The notes under the pieces are model-generated. The model saw nothing but the letters and a program-made list of their open reading frames with translations. It made no database searches and was not told the origin of the DNA. Positions 46,575-57,799 of a stretch of DNA of 64,000 nucleotides are shown piece after piece; the stretch's first letter is position 1; each line of letters starts with the position of its first letter. The stretch spans positions 2,904,829 through 2,968,828 of the forward strand of contig JAJEKV010000041.1 in the NCBI GenBank assembly GCA_021234155.1, in the 5' to 3' direction. The position numbers were made by a program, and so were the translations under genes. This stretch comes from Isoetes taiwanensis (Eukaryota > Streptophyta > Lycopodiopsida > Isoetales > Isoetaceae).

Positions 46575-46805
46575 ATACTCCTCTTAACGAGTCTTTTGTG
46601 ATTATTTAAAAATATAAATACAATTCACTTTTGTGATTATTTAAAAATATAAATATAAAAATAATTTTGTGACTATTTAAAAATATGAATATAAAAACAC
46701 TTTTGTGATTATTTAAAAATATTTTTATATTTATATTTTTTATATAAATATATTTTTTATATAAATATATTTTTTATATAAATATATTTTTTATTTATTT
46801 TTATT
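46575..46805. repeat. two AT-rich tandem repeats
   Basis: About four units of ~36 bp (CTTTTGTGATTATTTAAAAATATAAATA) are followed by four units of 18 bp (TATATTTTTTATATAAA). The array lies just inside the CACTA subterminal zone. Confidence 0.75.
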
Positions 46806-46809
46806 TTTT

Positions 46810-47236
46810 TCCCCTACACGTCGCATGCGACGTATCCACGTGGCTTTTTTTTTTGCCACGTGGCTTTTCTATACGCGGATTTTCGAATTTTCCACGTGTA
46901 TATTCCACGTGTATATTCCACGTATCACGTCGCATGCGACGTATACACGTGGCTTTTACGCACGTGTATATTCCACGTGTCTGTTCCACGTGTCACGTCG
47001 CATGCGACGTATACACGTGGCTTTTACGGCACGCGTGGATTTTTGGTGATGTTCCACGTGTATATTTCACGTGTCACGTGCCATGCGACGTCTGCGCGAC
47101 GCCTGTTAACGTCGCATGCGACGCACGTCGCATGCGACGTGTCTGCAACGACGTCTGCGCGACGTCTGAGCGACGCCGTCAGACGTCGCGCAGACGTCGC
47201 TATTGGCGTCGCTAAATGACCCTTTTCTTGTTGTGA
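46810..47236 (+). mobile_element. CACTA right end with palindromic subterminal repeats
   Basis: The last 13 bases, TTTTCTTGTTGTG, read CACAACAAGAAAA from outside, a CACTA-type terminus. Inside it lie four exact copies of the 16-bp palindrome ACGTCGCATGCGACGT (46818, 46927, 46995, 47125) and near copies at 47078 and 47109. CCACGTGTATATT units and GCGACGTCTGCGC units also occur. Family knowledge: such subterminal repeats bind the TNPA-type protein. The 3-bp target duplication could not be matched to a left end. Confidence 0.75.
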
Positions 47237-47400
47237 TATATCCTAGAAATTTCCTACCTATTTATATTATTCCCTTTTTTTTTTCAAGTTTATGAACATA
47301 GAAAGACCTACAAATTCTGATCCTTTGATTGCATGATATCTTTTCTCATCACATTATAAGCTTTTGAACTCCTAATAACTTTTATTTTTTAAACTACAAG

Positions 47401-47540
47401 GGAGCTGATTTATTTCTTGAGAAAGAATTGCTAAACCCATTTACTGAATATGGATGGAAAGCAGGAGCATTTCTTACTCTCCCTCCAATGTACAATGATA
47501 CTTTCAGTGTTGGACTCTTTTGGACTAGATTTCCTTTTGG
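47401..47540 (+). CDS. possible host exon, unrecognised
   Basis: A 140-bp exon-like block has only one open frame: GADLFLEKELLNPFTEYGWK, then AGAFLTLPPMYNDTFSVGLF. It is bounded by a T-rich acceptor (TTTATTTTTTAAACTACAAG) and a donor GG|GTAAAT. The clean splice edges, ordinary composition and lack of breaks stand out from the decayed surroundings. I do not recognise the family. It lies just outside the CACTA right end, so it may belong to the gene in which the element landed. Confidence 0.5.
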
Positions 47541-47995
47541 GTAAATATATATATGCTTGGGACTATAGAGGGATCACTTGATCGCCAGGGTTGCTCACGT
47601 TCTTTTCCTCTGTTCAAATACGTATCGAGGAAAACCATAACATTACATCCTATTTTGCATGAGAAAGGCACAACAAATTAGAGACATGAAGCAGTGAATG
47701 CTTTATTCAAAACAAAAATTGGAAAATGAAGGATGCCCAATTTTTTGTACATGAAATATATGTAACGGGAATGTAAATTTTGTGCTCCGCTATTGCTCCG
47801 ACAATCTTGAAATGTAAACTTTCATGCTCCAAATCTTCTTTGAGTATTAAAAAACCACCTCTTCAAATTATCACTAAACCCGACAATGCCAGGAACCATA
47901 ACTAGTAAAGTATAAGTTACAAAAGAAAATCAAGCATGGAAAATGCATATGGGATGCATCTATCTTCTTGAGAATGCGCCTTTTTCCATTTGAAA
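47541..47995. other. AT-rich DNA, no gene seen
   Basis: Intron-like composition with no further splice-bounded open block that I can support. Confidence 0.4.
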
Positions 47996-48109
47996 TCATT
48001 TCTTGACCACAACTTCATCAAGAACGTGATTTCTTGGATGGTCTAAACAGGATCCAAGGGAATTGATAGCATGCTCAGTCATTTTATGTTTCTCTTCATC
48101 CTGGTATTT
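47996..48109 (-). CDS. possible terminal exon on the minus strand
   Basis: The minus-strand block reads KYQDEEKHKMTEHAINSLGS then CLDHPRNHVLDEVVVKK and a TGA, 37 codons. It starts after AATCCACAG, a good acceptor. Composition is protein-like and unbroken. The opposite strand to 47401-47540 means the two cannot be one gene as they stand. No family recognised. Confidence 0.35.
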   Translation of the reverse strand, partial: KYQDEEKHKMTEHAINSLGSCLDHPRNHVLDEVVVKK

Positions 48110-48395
48110 CTGTGGATTCAAAAATCTTCACAATTCTCAAGCACGCATCGAGGCTCATATGTGGTTTTATTCAAGGATCTTCCTTTGAATTTTGGACTCA
48201 TTTTTTAGCTATATTGTATTGTATTGTATTGTATTAATCGTGCCCTCTAAGGACTATAAAGATCATGGAGCAAGTATCTTAGTCTCACCAAAAGATTACG
48301 ATGAGATTCGACTATTTTAAAATAAAGAACAAAATTTAAAATGAAACGCACTTATTTGCTGCAAACGCACTTCAAAAGGAATCTTTGAAAGATTC
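48110..48395. other. AT-rich DNA with a (TTGTA)n run
   Basis: TTGTATTGTATTGTATTGTATT near 48213-48235 is a short pentanucleotide microsatellite. No gene seen. Confidence 0.5.
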
Positions 48396-48403
48396 CCTAA
48401 AAT

Positions 48404-50411
48404 CATAGTTACCGAAAACGGCCGTTTTCGCCGTTTTTTTGCCGTTTTTTTAATTTTCCCCTAAGGCCGTTTTCAAAGGTGAAAACGTGCATTTAAAAAA
48501 CGCCATGTTGAAAACGCCTACGTGGCGTTTTTTTGCGCCGTTTTTTAGAAAAAAACGGCCGTTTTTGGTAAGAGAAATTTTTTGGGGAAAATTTCGTTCG
48601 TGCCCTGTTATGCTTTGGAGGTAAAAAATTGAGGCAAAGAACTGCGCCCCTGTTTCCAATCGATTCAAGGTAGCTCCAGCCCATCCGGCAACTCCTCAAC
48701 AAGCTCGATTTACCATTCCACAGGTCGATTCAAGAAGAAGAAGAAGGCAGGTATTTTGCATTTCGATTTCTATTTTCATTATGCATATGAATCTGTCAGT
48801 TCAGTCTTCAAGCAAAGCAAGCGCCCATTGCCTTATAGTCCGGATTTCGTGGCCTTGAATCGACCTGCCATAGCCATTGCTTATTTCGACCTGCTGCTCA
48901 AACATAGAATAACATTTCGACCTGCCATAGCCATCAAACATTCGACCTGATTCAAATATGCATAGGTTTCTTATGCAATGCAAGGTAAGAATTTTTACAG
49001 TCCTTGTAATCTCTGCCCAGACCATAGTTCGACCACTACTTATTAAATAAGCACTATCAGGTTGCTGTAAGTTTCGATTCAAGCAGCATATATTCAGGTT
49101 TTGATTCATGCATTCTGAAAGCAAAGGGCGACCAGGTTTTTTTGTTTTTCCATTTTCTATCAGTCTATTCATTGTCTATCAGTCAATACATTTCGTTTTT
49201 TGCTCTGCCTATGTATTTCCACTATCTGGAAATTTCTTTTCTCCATATTTCGATTTCTGAAGCATTACAAACAGCAGCACTTGGTCTCCATATTTGCAAT
49301 GTTTTTTTATCATTTTGAATTATGATTTCAGTTGTTGTAGCATCAAATTCATCATGTCTGTAAATGTTTGCAGCAAGGATAAGCATGTTACATATATTGC
49401 TTGCATTTTGCAGCAAGTATAAGCCAGCAAGTCTTTTATTAGTTACAGCATGATACACTTCATACTAGGTAGCAAGCTCATTTTGTTATTATTGATATTT
49501 TTTCCCATTCTTTCAGTTCTTTGTTGAGTCATGAGCGGCAACAGGAAAAGGAAGCACAAATAGACAGTGCCAGATCCAAGTGATTGATGGAAGGATAACC
49601 TATGAATTTACATCCATTGAATGGAAGATGGTTTTTGTCGTGTGATTGAGGATATCATGATATTGCTCTGCCAATCATTATTATGCTTTAGATGGAATAT
49701 CTTTCTTTATATATTTCTCATAGCGTCAATCCTCTGGTGACCACTTTAACTGATATATTTTAATTGATATAGTTATTGAACAATGTAGAAATTGTACAAG
49801 CAAATGGTTGAATTTGAAGGCTGGATTACAAATGCGATTCTTTGTGCGTAAATTGTATACTTCACAAATTAGAGGGATTTGTCTCATAAACAAAATTTTC
49901 GGATCTGAGAAATGCGAATATACTTTGCTGAGGTTGGCTGGAAGACTCCAAAAGAGGCCTATCAAAGTCTGATAGCAATGTCAGAAGCTTTCACCATAGA
50001 TGGCCTTTAAAATGGTAGGGAAACTCTATTTCGAAACTTGTTGGGTTATCATACTGCATAAGCTGATGGGCTATCAAACATAAATTTTAGAAAGCCACAA
50101 ATGCACCTAAAGGTGAACATGTATCTTCTCCTTGTTAGTTCCACAACTAAGCCCCTTTCTTTGGCAGTGTAAAAGGATATCAGTAGGTTCTGCTAATGCT
50201 CTGATCAATATATCTCCCAACAGATATGCATTTGCCAAATTCCTATATATATGATACATAAGGAATAAAAAGGAGTTTTCCTGAGAACTTGCCTTTTTTT
50301 TGGATTTTTTCAAGACCTTGCCGTTTTTTTTGCCGTTTTCGTTCCCGTTTTCGTTTTCGTTTTCAATTCTAACTTGCCGTTTTCATTTCGTTTTCGTTTT
50401 CGGTAACTATG
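48404..50411. mobile_element. non-autonomous hAT-type DNA transposon, 2.0 kb
   Basis: Perfect 17-bp terminal inverted repeats, CATAGTTACCGAAAACG (48404-48420) and its complement (50395-50411), are flanked by the exact 8-bp direct repeat CCTAAAAT (48396-48403 and 50412-50419). Eight-base duplications and short CA...TG ends are typical of hAT. Both subterminal zones are packed with GAAAACGG/CCGTTTTC words (48415-48570 and 50320-50400), likely transposase binding sites. No transposase is present: only the short MSGNRKRKHK at about 49532 hints at a lost N-terminus. The perfect ends suggest a fairly recent insertion. Confidence 0.9.
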
Positions 50412-50739
50412 CCTAAAATTCCCTTAAAAAAGTCCATTTTTAAGATTTTTTTGTGACAGGTGTGACAATTTAAGTAATTTAGGTACCATTTTTGAGGGGT
50501 TGATTGAACATAACTTTCATGCAAAAATTTTAAATAGCAATTTTTATCCTCTTAAACTAGAACAAAAAATAATTACTTTTATAAAGTGTAGCAAAAAGGG
50601 GCAATAAAAAAAATAGCAAGGGTAGTAGAGTGACAAAGAAGTGATATATTCATGGTTGTGAAAATTGTACAAAATTATGAACAAAATTGTCAAAAATATA
50701 GGACATTTTGACGCACAATCATCACCGCACTTTCTTTCT

Positions 50740-51541
50740 TTTACATGTTCGAGTCATCGGACAAACTTACATTTTGCAGCAAGATCAGGATGCATCTCAT
50801 CCTCTGACTCATTTATTCCCTGACCACTTGAGCCTTCATCCTCAACTTCACTCTCAAAACTGGATGTACTCGAACGATTCTTCCTCACTGTCTACAAGTG
50901 AGTCTTCATCATCATCTTTTTTGGCCACCTTTTTGACTTGTTTGTCTAATCCACATGCCGGCCTTATTAAAGTTTGAGTGACCATACGTAACTTATTAGC
51001 AAAGCAATCGTAACAAAGTCATATGCAAGAACCTTTACTTCAGCTTAGATCTATGACATGCCAGTGCTTGCTTTGGACTTAGCTCTCTTTCCCACTCTGT
51101 TTTACCATCTCCAAAGTATAACTCCCAATCAAAGCATTGGCGATTCGTTCTCATCCAAAGCACTTTTAATTGAGTGGGAATTCCATCCTCTTTGTTACCT
51201 CCAAGTACTTTAGCTAGCCGAATGGCCTCCCAGATTCATCATTATCACCGGGACAGCTACGAGCATTCCTTTTGAATCTCGAGACCCAACCAGATACTGA
51301 AAAACAACTTGTTGTGCTGTCGCCTAGGGCGGTGTACATGACTCGCTATCTTCATCCGAGCTAGCCAATATCTCTACATGTTCCTCTTGATTCTCAACTT
51401 GCACGAGGGAGAGTTTGCCTAGATGGCCGATTAATGTAACCGGTCTTCGACCTTGTAATGAAGCTTGCAACATGTCACGTTGCCGAGAAAAAAATTGAGG
51501 CCACCATAAAGCATCTGCCTCCCCAAAATGGTTAGAGCATG
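50740..51541 (-). pseudogene. unrecognised minus-strand gene, cut by the chromovirus
   Basis: Minus-strand coding sense: ALWWPQFFSRQRDMLQASLQ (~51460-51520), VENQEEHVEILASSDEDSES, then RFKRNARSCPGDNDE (~51230-51275). IWEAIRLAKVLGGNKEDGIP, LKVLWMRTNRQCFDWELYFG and DGKTEWERELSPKQALACH follow (~51055-51230), then an acidic end LDKQVKKVAKKDDDEDSLVD (~50890-50950). Two or three frame changes and a stop interrupt it. No family recognised. Its upstream part ends exactly at the chromovirus LTR (51542), so the insertion may have split it. Confidence 0.5.
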
Positions 51542-53185
51542 TGACGCCCTCGCTAAACGTGACGGGCGCCGTCCGCACACTTTCAAAGAAAATCCCCATC
51601 CGCTCAACAACCGCATGGGCCCTTCGTCTACCCCGCACTCTGAGGTGACTCCTAGTGCGGGAAGGGAACACGAAGGTGTCTTGTGCGCCCTTCCCCTATG
51701 GGCTCCTATAATAGCGAAGGCGATAACACGCCGTAATCCAGCATCAACATATACAAATACTACCTCGGGGTAGTGCATCACTCATAATCCAAGGCAAAGA
51801 TGATAATCACGAACCATAAAACATGAGAGCTCCTACCCCGCTCGGACTGTAAGGAGGATGACCGACCGGGCTAGGCCTCAAGATAGAGCGTAACCGAGTC
51901 ATGGCAATGGCGAAGGGCTGGCATAGAACAATGGTTAGGGTTGACCACTCCATCCGCCCTCCCCATGCATACTTTGCGGATGGGCTAGATCAGGCTCGAT
52001 AGGACTCTAGCCTTCCTGATACGCAACCCCATGGCATCACCCATCGGGACTACTCCAGGTTGCATCTCCCTCGGTCCGGATGAGGCAGAAGGGTTGCATC
52101 TCCCCTTCCCAGGATCTAGAGGTGCCGTGGGCGCTAGAGAATCGTGGCGACACACCCATTCTTCACTGACCGTGAACCCCCCAAAACGAGAGCCAAGCCA
52201 ACACTTGCAGCTCTCGAGAGGCAGGGCAACACCATTGCCCCAGAGGTGTCGGACCCATGCTCGGCCCACACGAAGTGACCGACCATAAGCCTAGCCCACT
52301 ATGGGATCCCCCGGCTCCCCCACTCGGCAGGGATCCTCCTCCACTTTCCCTCTAGCCCCCGTTATATGGTGCTGAGTCATATCATAGCCTCAATAGCCCT
52401 GTGGGCTCCTATGCACAAAGTGCAACTAATAGGAACTAAGGGTCTACTCTAGGAGCATACTACATATGGCTCTAGGTCTCTACCCCTTCCCCATACAAGA
52501 GGAGCAAACATGATCAACCATCATCACATAATCATCACATCATGAGAATAATCATAAGAATAACATCTTAACCTAATCATACAAATCTAACTAATAGTTA
52601 GGGTTCCTTGATTAGGGTTCAAGATGTTGAATATGGGTTCTAGGATGGCTCTACTCTAGATACAAAATACTAGCATATCCGGAATGCTAATTTCCAGATG
52701 AGCTATCACAACCACTATCCTACATACCTGCCCCTCGGCTCTCCCTCCATCCGCGTGTGCCTCCATGGTCTCCTGACTCACGAGATGCCTCCCTACTCCA
52801 AGAACGAAGTCTACCCTGGCTGGGGCACGGGCCGCACCGCCTATGCCACAAGAAAGCCATGTTCAAAACGGGTTTCGAACGAGTAGGTGAGTCTCCTGGG
52901 TGCTAGGGCCGAAAGAGGTCTAGGTTAGGGTTCATGCCTATATGAGTTAGGGTCCACCTAGGATGCCACGTGGCACCAATCGGGTGAGTCCCGTGGTGGC
53001 GAAAGCCCCAATAGGTTAAGGCCACGCGGATAATGGCTTAACCTTTGGTTGGCTAAGTTATGAGAATAACTTAGCCATGCCCCCTAGTGCCACAATCTAT
53101 GGTATACAAGGCTATGAAGATAGACTTGTATGGTGACGATCCAGAATATAATGATTTATGGCGTATGTTCCCCCTGACCGCCACA
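51542..53185 (-). repeat. 3' LTR of the chromovirus
   Basis: 1644 bp, TG...CA. The outer edge TGACGCC at 51542 matches TGACGCC at 63059. The inner edge CCACA at 53185 meets the polypurine tract. The 5 bp outside are GCATG; the other target copy lies beyond the window. Confidence 0.88.
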
Positions 53186-53196
53186 TTCTCCCCTTA
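53186..53196 (-). promoter_or_regulatory. polypurine tract of the chromovirus
   Basis: On the minus strand AAGGGGAGAA abuts the LTR start TGTGGCGG. This is the expected primer for plus-strand synthesis. Confidence 0.75.
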
Positions 53197-53629
53197 GGAC
53201 AATGTTTGTCCTCAAGATTGCGCTTAAGGTGACGAACCTACCTTATGCCCGCACAAGCAACAACATGTCATAACCTTTAGTTTAGTTTAGCAATCAAGTT
53301 TTATTAGTTCAAGTCAAAATTTAGGCTATATTTGTACTTATACAAAATTATATAGCCTTAACACTTTATTTCTTACGATAATTCAAAACATTATGGTAAG
53401 AGTTATTAGGGTTCATAATCTAAATTATGGCTCTCCCTATCTTCTCGTAATGCGCCTCCTGAGGTCCACCTTCTACTTGCCCGCAAAAAGGAGCACATTA
53501 CGCTAGTTTAGTTAATAATTTGTGGTTTTAGGGGACCACCCCTTTTACCTCCTTGAGTCGAACTCCACCGACTCAAGGTTGTCCTACTACCTTGCCCAAG
53601 ATCATGGCCCTTTCGGATTTGAGCTTAAG

Positions 53630-53990
53630 GATCATTTAAGATGCTCCCATCATCGCCCATGATCGAGTGCTACCTTGTACTCGGTTACCCAGTGCCGAGT
53701 ACCCCTAGTGCATCATGCCCCCCGGGTTTGAAGCTAGGGAACGTCTCACGATCCCATCATCGCACATGATCACTTTAACCTTCACCATGACCCTCCTACG
53801 GCCGTGTGTGCGCATTCCCGCATCGTGGCATAGAGATCATCCGATCGATGTCCCATCATCGCCCACTATGCCTTATTCCTCACTCACATGACCCTAATGG
53901 TCATGCGCACCTCTTGGTGCGTGTGGCCTAGAGAATGCCCTAAAGGTGTATCCCATCATCGCCCACACGATCCAAGGTTCTGGCACATGC
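53630..53990. repeat. CCCATCATCGCCCA repeats in the element's 3' region
   Basis: Four copies (about 53645, 53753, 53848 and 53948) at ~100-bp spacing lie downstream of the element's coding part. They form a small tandem array in untranslated sequence. Confidence 0.6.
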
Positions 53991-54089
53991 ACCCTAGTAA
54001 CTAGAATGCATGCCGGGCTTAAGGCTAACTAACAACATACTAGCTAACCACCGGCAAGTCGGGTCGCACCAAGCCTGAGACGACATCGC

Positions 54090-54240
54090 CCATCAAACTC
54101 CTTCATAAACTCGGGTATTGCTTCTCCAAGTCTTGCTTCAATACCCATGTCGCATCTTCCACTGCAAGTGCTTCCACTTAACCAAATACCGGAGGAACCG
54201 AGACCTCCTAGTCTTCTTGAATGACTTATCAAGAAGCAAT
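54090..54240 (-). pseudogene. chromodomain of the integrase
   Basis: Minus-strand peptides RYLVKWKHLQWK and EDATWVLKQDLEKQYP match the two core blocks of a chromodomain (YLVKWKxL and ATWE). In chromoviruses this domain, at the integrase C-terminus, is thought to steer insertion by reading modified histones. Confidence 0.75.
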
Positions 54241-54379
54241 TCGTGCACTATTTCTACTTGCTCCCTCCGGCATTTCCAACAAGGTTGGAGTATCTAAAAC
54301 CTCCTCGTGGTTAGGATTGTGCCTTTTAATAAACTTACGTGGAAGACCTTGTGCACCTTGAGATGGGCCGGAAGATCCA

Positions 54380-55430
54380 ACTTGTAGGCTTGAGAGCCCA
54401 CTCTCCAAAATCTTGAACGGACCAGCCCACCTAGGGGCAAGCTTCTTGCAGCCCCAATCCGCAGCCTTTGGCTTGCTTCACCTTTATCTTCAACCGACGC
54501 TTATCGCCGCCTTTGAATTCTCTTACGGTCCTCAGGTTTGTCGGCTACACTCTTCTCACACTTCTTGCCGCCAATAAATAACCCCTTTACTTCTTCCACT
54601 AGCTGCCGATATCCCCTAACATCTGGCTGATACTTCTACCTTGGACACAGATTGTGCCGTGTATCCGGGGTTAAGCACCGGTACCCGTAATTTACCATGA
54701 AAGGAGACATCCGAGATGACTCCGCTTGGCAATCGCTTGTAGGCGAATTCCACCAAGTGGATGTACTCATCCCACTTGGACCGCTTGTTCCACACATAGC
54801 TTCAAGCATGTCTTCAATGATCCGATTCGGCCCTCTCCGCCCGCCATCCGTTTGGGGATGATATGCCGTGCTCATGGAGAGCTTCGCCCAATGGTGCTGA
54901 AGAGGTCCCCGCCAAGGCACTCATAAACTTGGAATCCCTATCGATATTATCTCCCGAGGCATGCCATGGAGTCCGAAAATCTCCCTTACAAATAACTTGG
55001 CAAGATCTAATGCGGTGTCAAGAGTCTTGCAAGGCACAAAATGTGCCATCTTAGATAACTTATCTACGACAACCATCAATGCATCCTTGCCTCAAGAGTT
55101 CTAGGGAGACCCGATGAAATCCATGCTTATGACCTCCCACTTTGCATTTGGCACCCCAATGGCTCAAGAGCACTGAACTGGTTGTTCCGCTTTGGTCTCA
55201 CCGACATAACCGGCAATCCCGAATATATGCAGCTATCCGCCTCTTCATTCCCGCCGGCCGTAGCTACTTCGAATCTTGAAATAGGTCTTCATGAAGCCAA
55301 AGATGCCCCGCTATTGGGCTGTTATGTGTGTCATGAAGAATTAGCTTCCTTTACCCCCGATGATTCGGCACACACAACTTATGCTTGTGGTACAACATGT
55401 TGCCTTCCTTCTTATAATGCTTGAAGACTT
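54380..55430 (-). pseudogene. integrase of the chromovirus
   Basis: Zinc-finger side: GNMLYHKHKLCVPNHRG (~55355-55405). Core side: LSMSTAYHPQTDG (~54840-54880) with the usual run into the third catalytic residue, and SPFMVNYGYRCLTP (~54660-54705). Order and strand fit the element. Confidence 0.75.
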
Positions 55431-55599
55431 CCCCGCCTCCTTATCCGCTTCGCTTCCTTTGGAAAGGCTTTCCCATACCTCCTTGAAGTCCACATCCGCT
55501 GGCAAGGACTCCTCAATCTTCTTGCCAAACTCACTCGAAAAGAGTGGAAATCGCATTACAATGCGCCCTTGTCTCAAATGGTCTCCCGAGAGGGCATCT

Positions 55600-57086
55600 C
55601 TACAACATTAAGCTTACCAGCTTATATATAATATCAAAATCATACTCCTCAAGGAATTCCATCCACCTCCTTTGCCTTAAGTTGAGGAGTGGTCGGGTGA
55701 AAAGATACTTGAAGGCTCGTGATCGCATCCAACTGAAACTTCCTTCCCGGCAGATAATGCCTCCATATCCTCAATGCCCCGACAATGGCTAGCAGCTCCC
55801 GATCATGGGTTGGGTAGCGCTGTTCGGCGCCGCTCATCTTCTTCGAAGTCGTAGGCTTACTACCCTTCCTTCTTGCATCAAGACTGCCCCTTGCTATCTT
55901 GCTTGCATCCGCTGCTACCAACTTATCTTTTACTGATCCGGAGAACAAGCATTGGTGCTGTCGTTAGGGCCTCTTTAAGCTTCTCAAAAGAAGCTTGACT
56001 TTCTAACCAATGGCTAGTCCAATCCTTAATCTTCTTGGCCTTAGTGAGGTCCCACAAGGGGACGCCCACTTCAAGAAAGTCCTTGACGAAACTTTCTCGT
56101 AATATCCCGCCAACCCGAAAAGCTTTTACTTCGCCACATTCCTTGAGCTGGCCAATCAACTATTGCCTCAATCTTAGATGGATCTGTGGAGATTCCCTGA
56201 TGTTACTACATGCCCCAAGTACTCCACTCGGCCAAGGTAAAGTGGCACTTAGAGAGCTTCCCATACAACCGATGACGCCTCAACTTCTCCAACACTTTCC
56301 CCGAGATGCCGATAATGCTCCTCAAGGGACTTGTCAGATTAGGATGTCGCCGAAGAAGACAATAACAAACTCATCCAAGAAGTCTCAAGATGTCGCTCAT
56401 GAGGCGATAAACGTTCTGCTGGAGCATTCGATAGTCCAAAGGGCATTATCAGAACTCAAAGTGACCATACCGCTCGAAAGCGGTCTTATGGATATCCTCT
56501 TCTTTTTATTCTTATCCGATGGTATCCTGACCTCAAATCAATTTTAGAGAATACCTTTGCTCCTTGTAATCGGGTCCATTAGATCATCTCGCCTTTGGCA
56601 ATGCATACTTGTTCTTTATCGCCCCGCTTATTAAGCCGGGCGATAGTCTATGCACATTCTTAAGCTCCCATCCTTCTTCTTCACAAAGAGTATAGGTGTT
56701 CAAAGGAGACACACTTGCTCTTATAAATCCAAGCTCGAGCAATTCCTCAAGCCGCTTTGAGCTCAATCAATTTCGGGTGCTCATTCTATATGGCGCCTTC
56801 TTGGTAGGCTTCGTGATCCGAGCCAATGTGATCTCACATTCCACACCCCTATAAGGTGGTAAATCCGCCGGATTTCATCCGGAAATATATCCTTGAACTC
56901 TGAAATAAGCCTTGCTATCTGCCTGGGCAACTGATTTCCCTTTGGTTCACTTCCATCCTGCTTGCCTGGCTCAACTGATTCCATCCTCAAGATGTAATCC
57001 ACCTTATTCCTTTCTATACTCCTCCTTAGCTGCTTCAAAGAAATACACTGCATAGGAGAATCTAGCTTCTTACCTTTCACTATCAA
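55600..57086 (-). pseudogene. reverse transcriptase and RNase H of the chromovirus
   Basis: LISEFKDIFPDE (~56890-56925) is the usual start of gypsy RT. RLEELLELGFIRASVSPLNT fits the L...G.I..S.SP block and KNKYALPKAR fits DYRxLN...YPLP. SFEKLKEALTTAPMLVL (~55930-55990) leads into RNase H, with AEQRYPTHDRELLAIVGALR and WRHYLPGRKF (~55740-55830). Confidence 0.8.
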
Positions 57087-57781
57087 CTTGTCGCCGCCCG
57101 TGCCGCCATGGTGACTTCATTCCTGCCGCAATCAATCATGGCTTTGGCTGGCTTCAAAAAATCCATCCCCACTATCAGATCATATCTTCCGATATCCATG
57201 ACTTCTGCTCCCATCGGCCACTTAGCCCCACTAAGGTCTATGTCAAAGGTGATCCTCCTCCCCTTAGTGTGCCGAATGGCGCCGTTTGCCATAGCTACTG
57301 GCCTTGGCTTAGACTTCAATACCTTGTTCTTCATTAGAGCAGCCAATCTAGGAGATGCAAAATTATGAGAGCTACCTGTATCTATGAGGACTACATAAGA
57401 ATTACTATCTATGATCCCGTCCGCAGCGATGACAGTTGACTGATTCTCTATATCACCTGTCTCAATGTTTGCACATATGTGGCACTCACCATCTATGAAG
57501 TCCTGGCCCTCCTGCTGGTCGTCGTCCTCGTCCGCTTCTGTTGGGGAGTCCCAATCCAAGAGTTCTGCCAAGGCTGACTGCATGACGAATGGACAATCAT
57601 GTGTTCGGTGCCCTGGCTGGAAGCACCTGAAACATAGCTTTTTCTCAATGCATTCCTGTCTCTTTTCCTTCGGCAGACTGTCTAGGAGACGCTTAAGAGC
57701 GCTGCCCCCTGATGCATTCTGTGGCTTACGGTCCCCAAAAGCTTTGCTCTGACCCTTACCTTTGCCGGGCCGACTCCCCAT
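57083..57781 (-). pseudogene. gag C-terminus with CCHC knuckle, and protease
   Basis: A 232-codon open block. Zinc knuckle CFRCFQPGHRTHDCP (residues ~49-63) is followed by an acidic linker and the protease active site VVLIDTGSSHNFASPRLA (residues ~130-147). DLIVGMDFLKPAKAMIDC (residues ~203-220) is the second conserved protease strand. Confidence 0.85.
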
Positions 57782-57799
57782 GGTGTAGCCGCTGATTGC

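Noticed and set aside
46853-47219. 119-120 codon frames rich in Cys, His, Arg
   Set aside because: They come from the ACGTCGCATGCGACGT and CCACGTGTATATT subterminal repeats of the CACTA end.
15691-47236. Claim that one CACTA element spans exactly these points
   Set aside because: The 3-bp flanks differ (GCA and ATA) and a second left-type end lies at 21245, so I report the ends separately.
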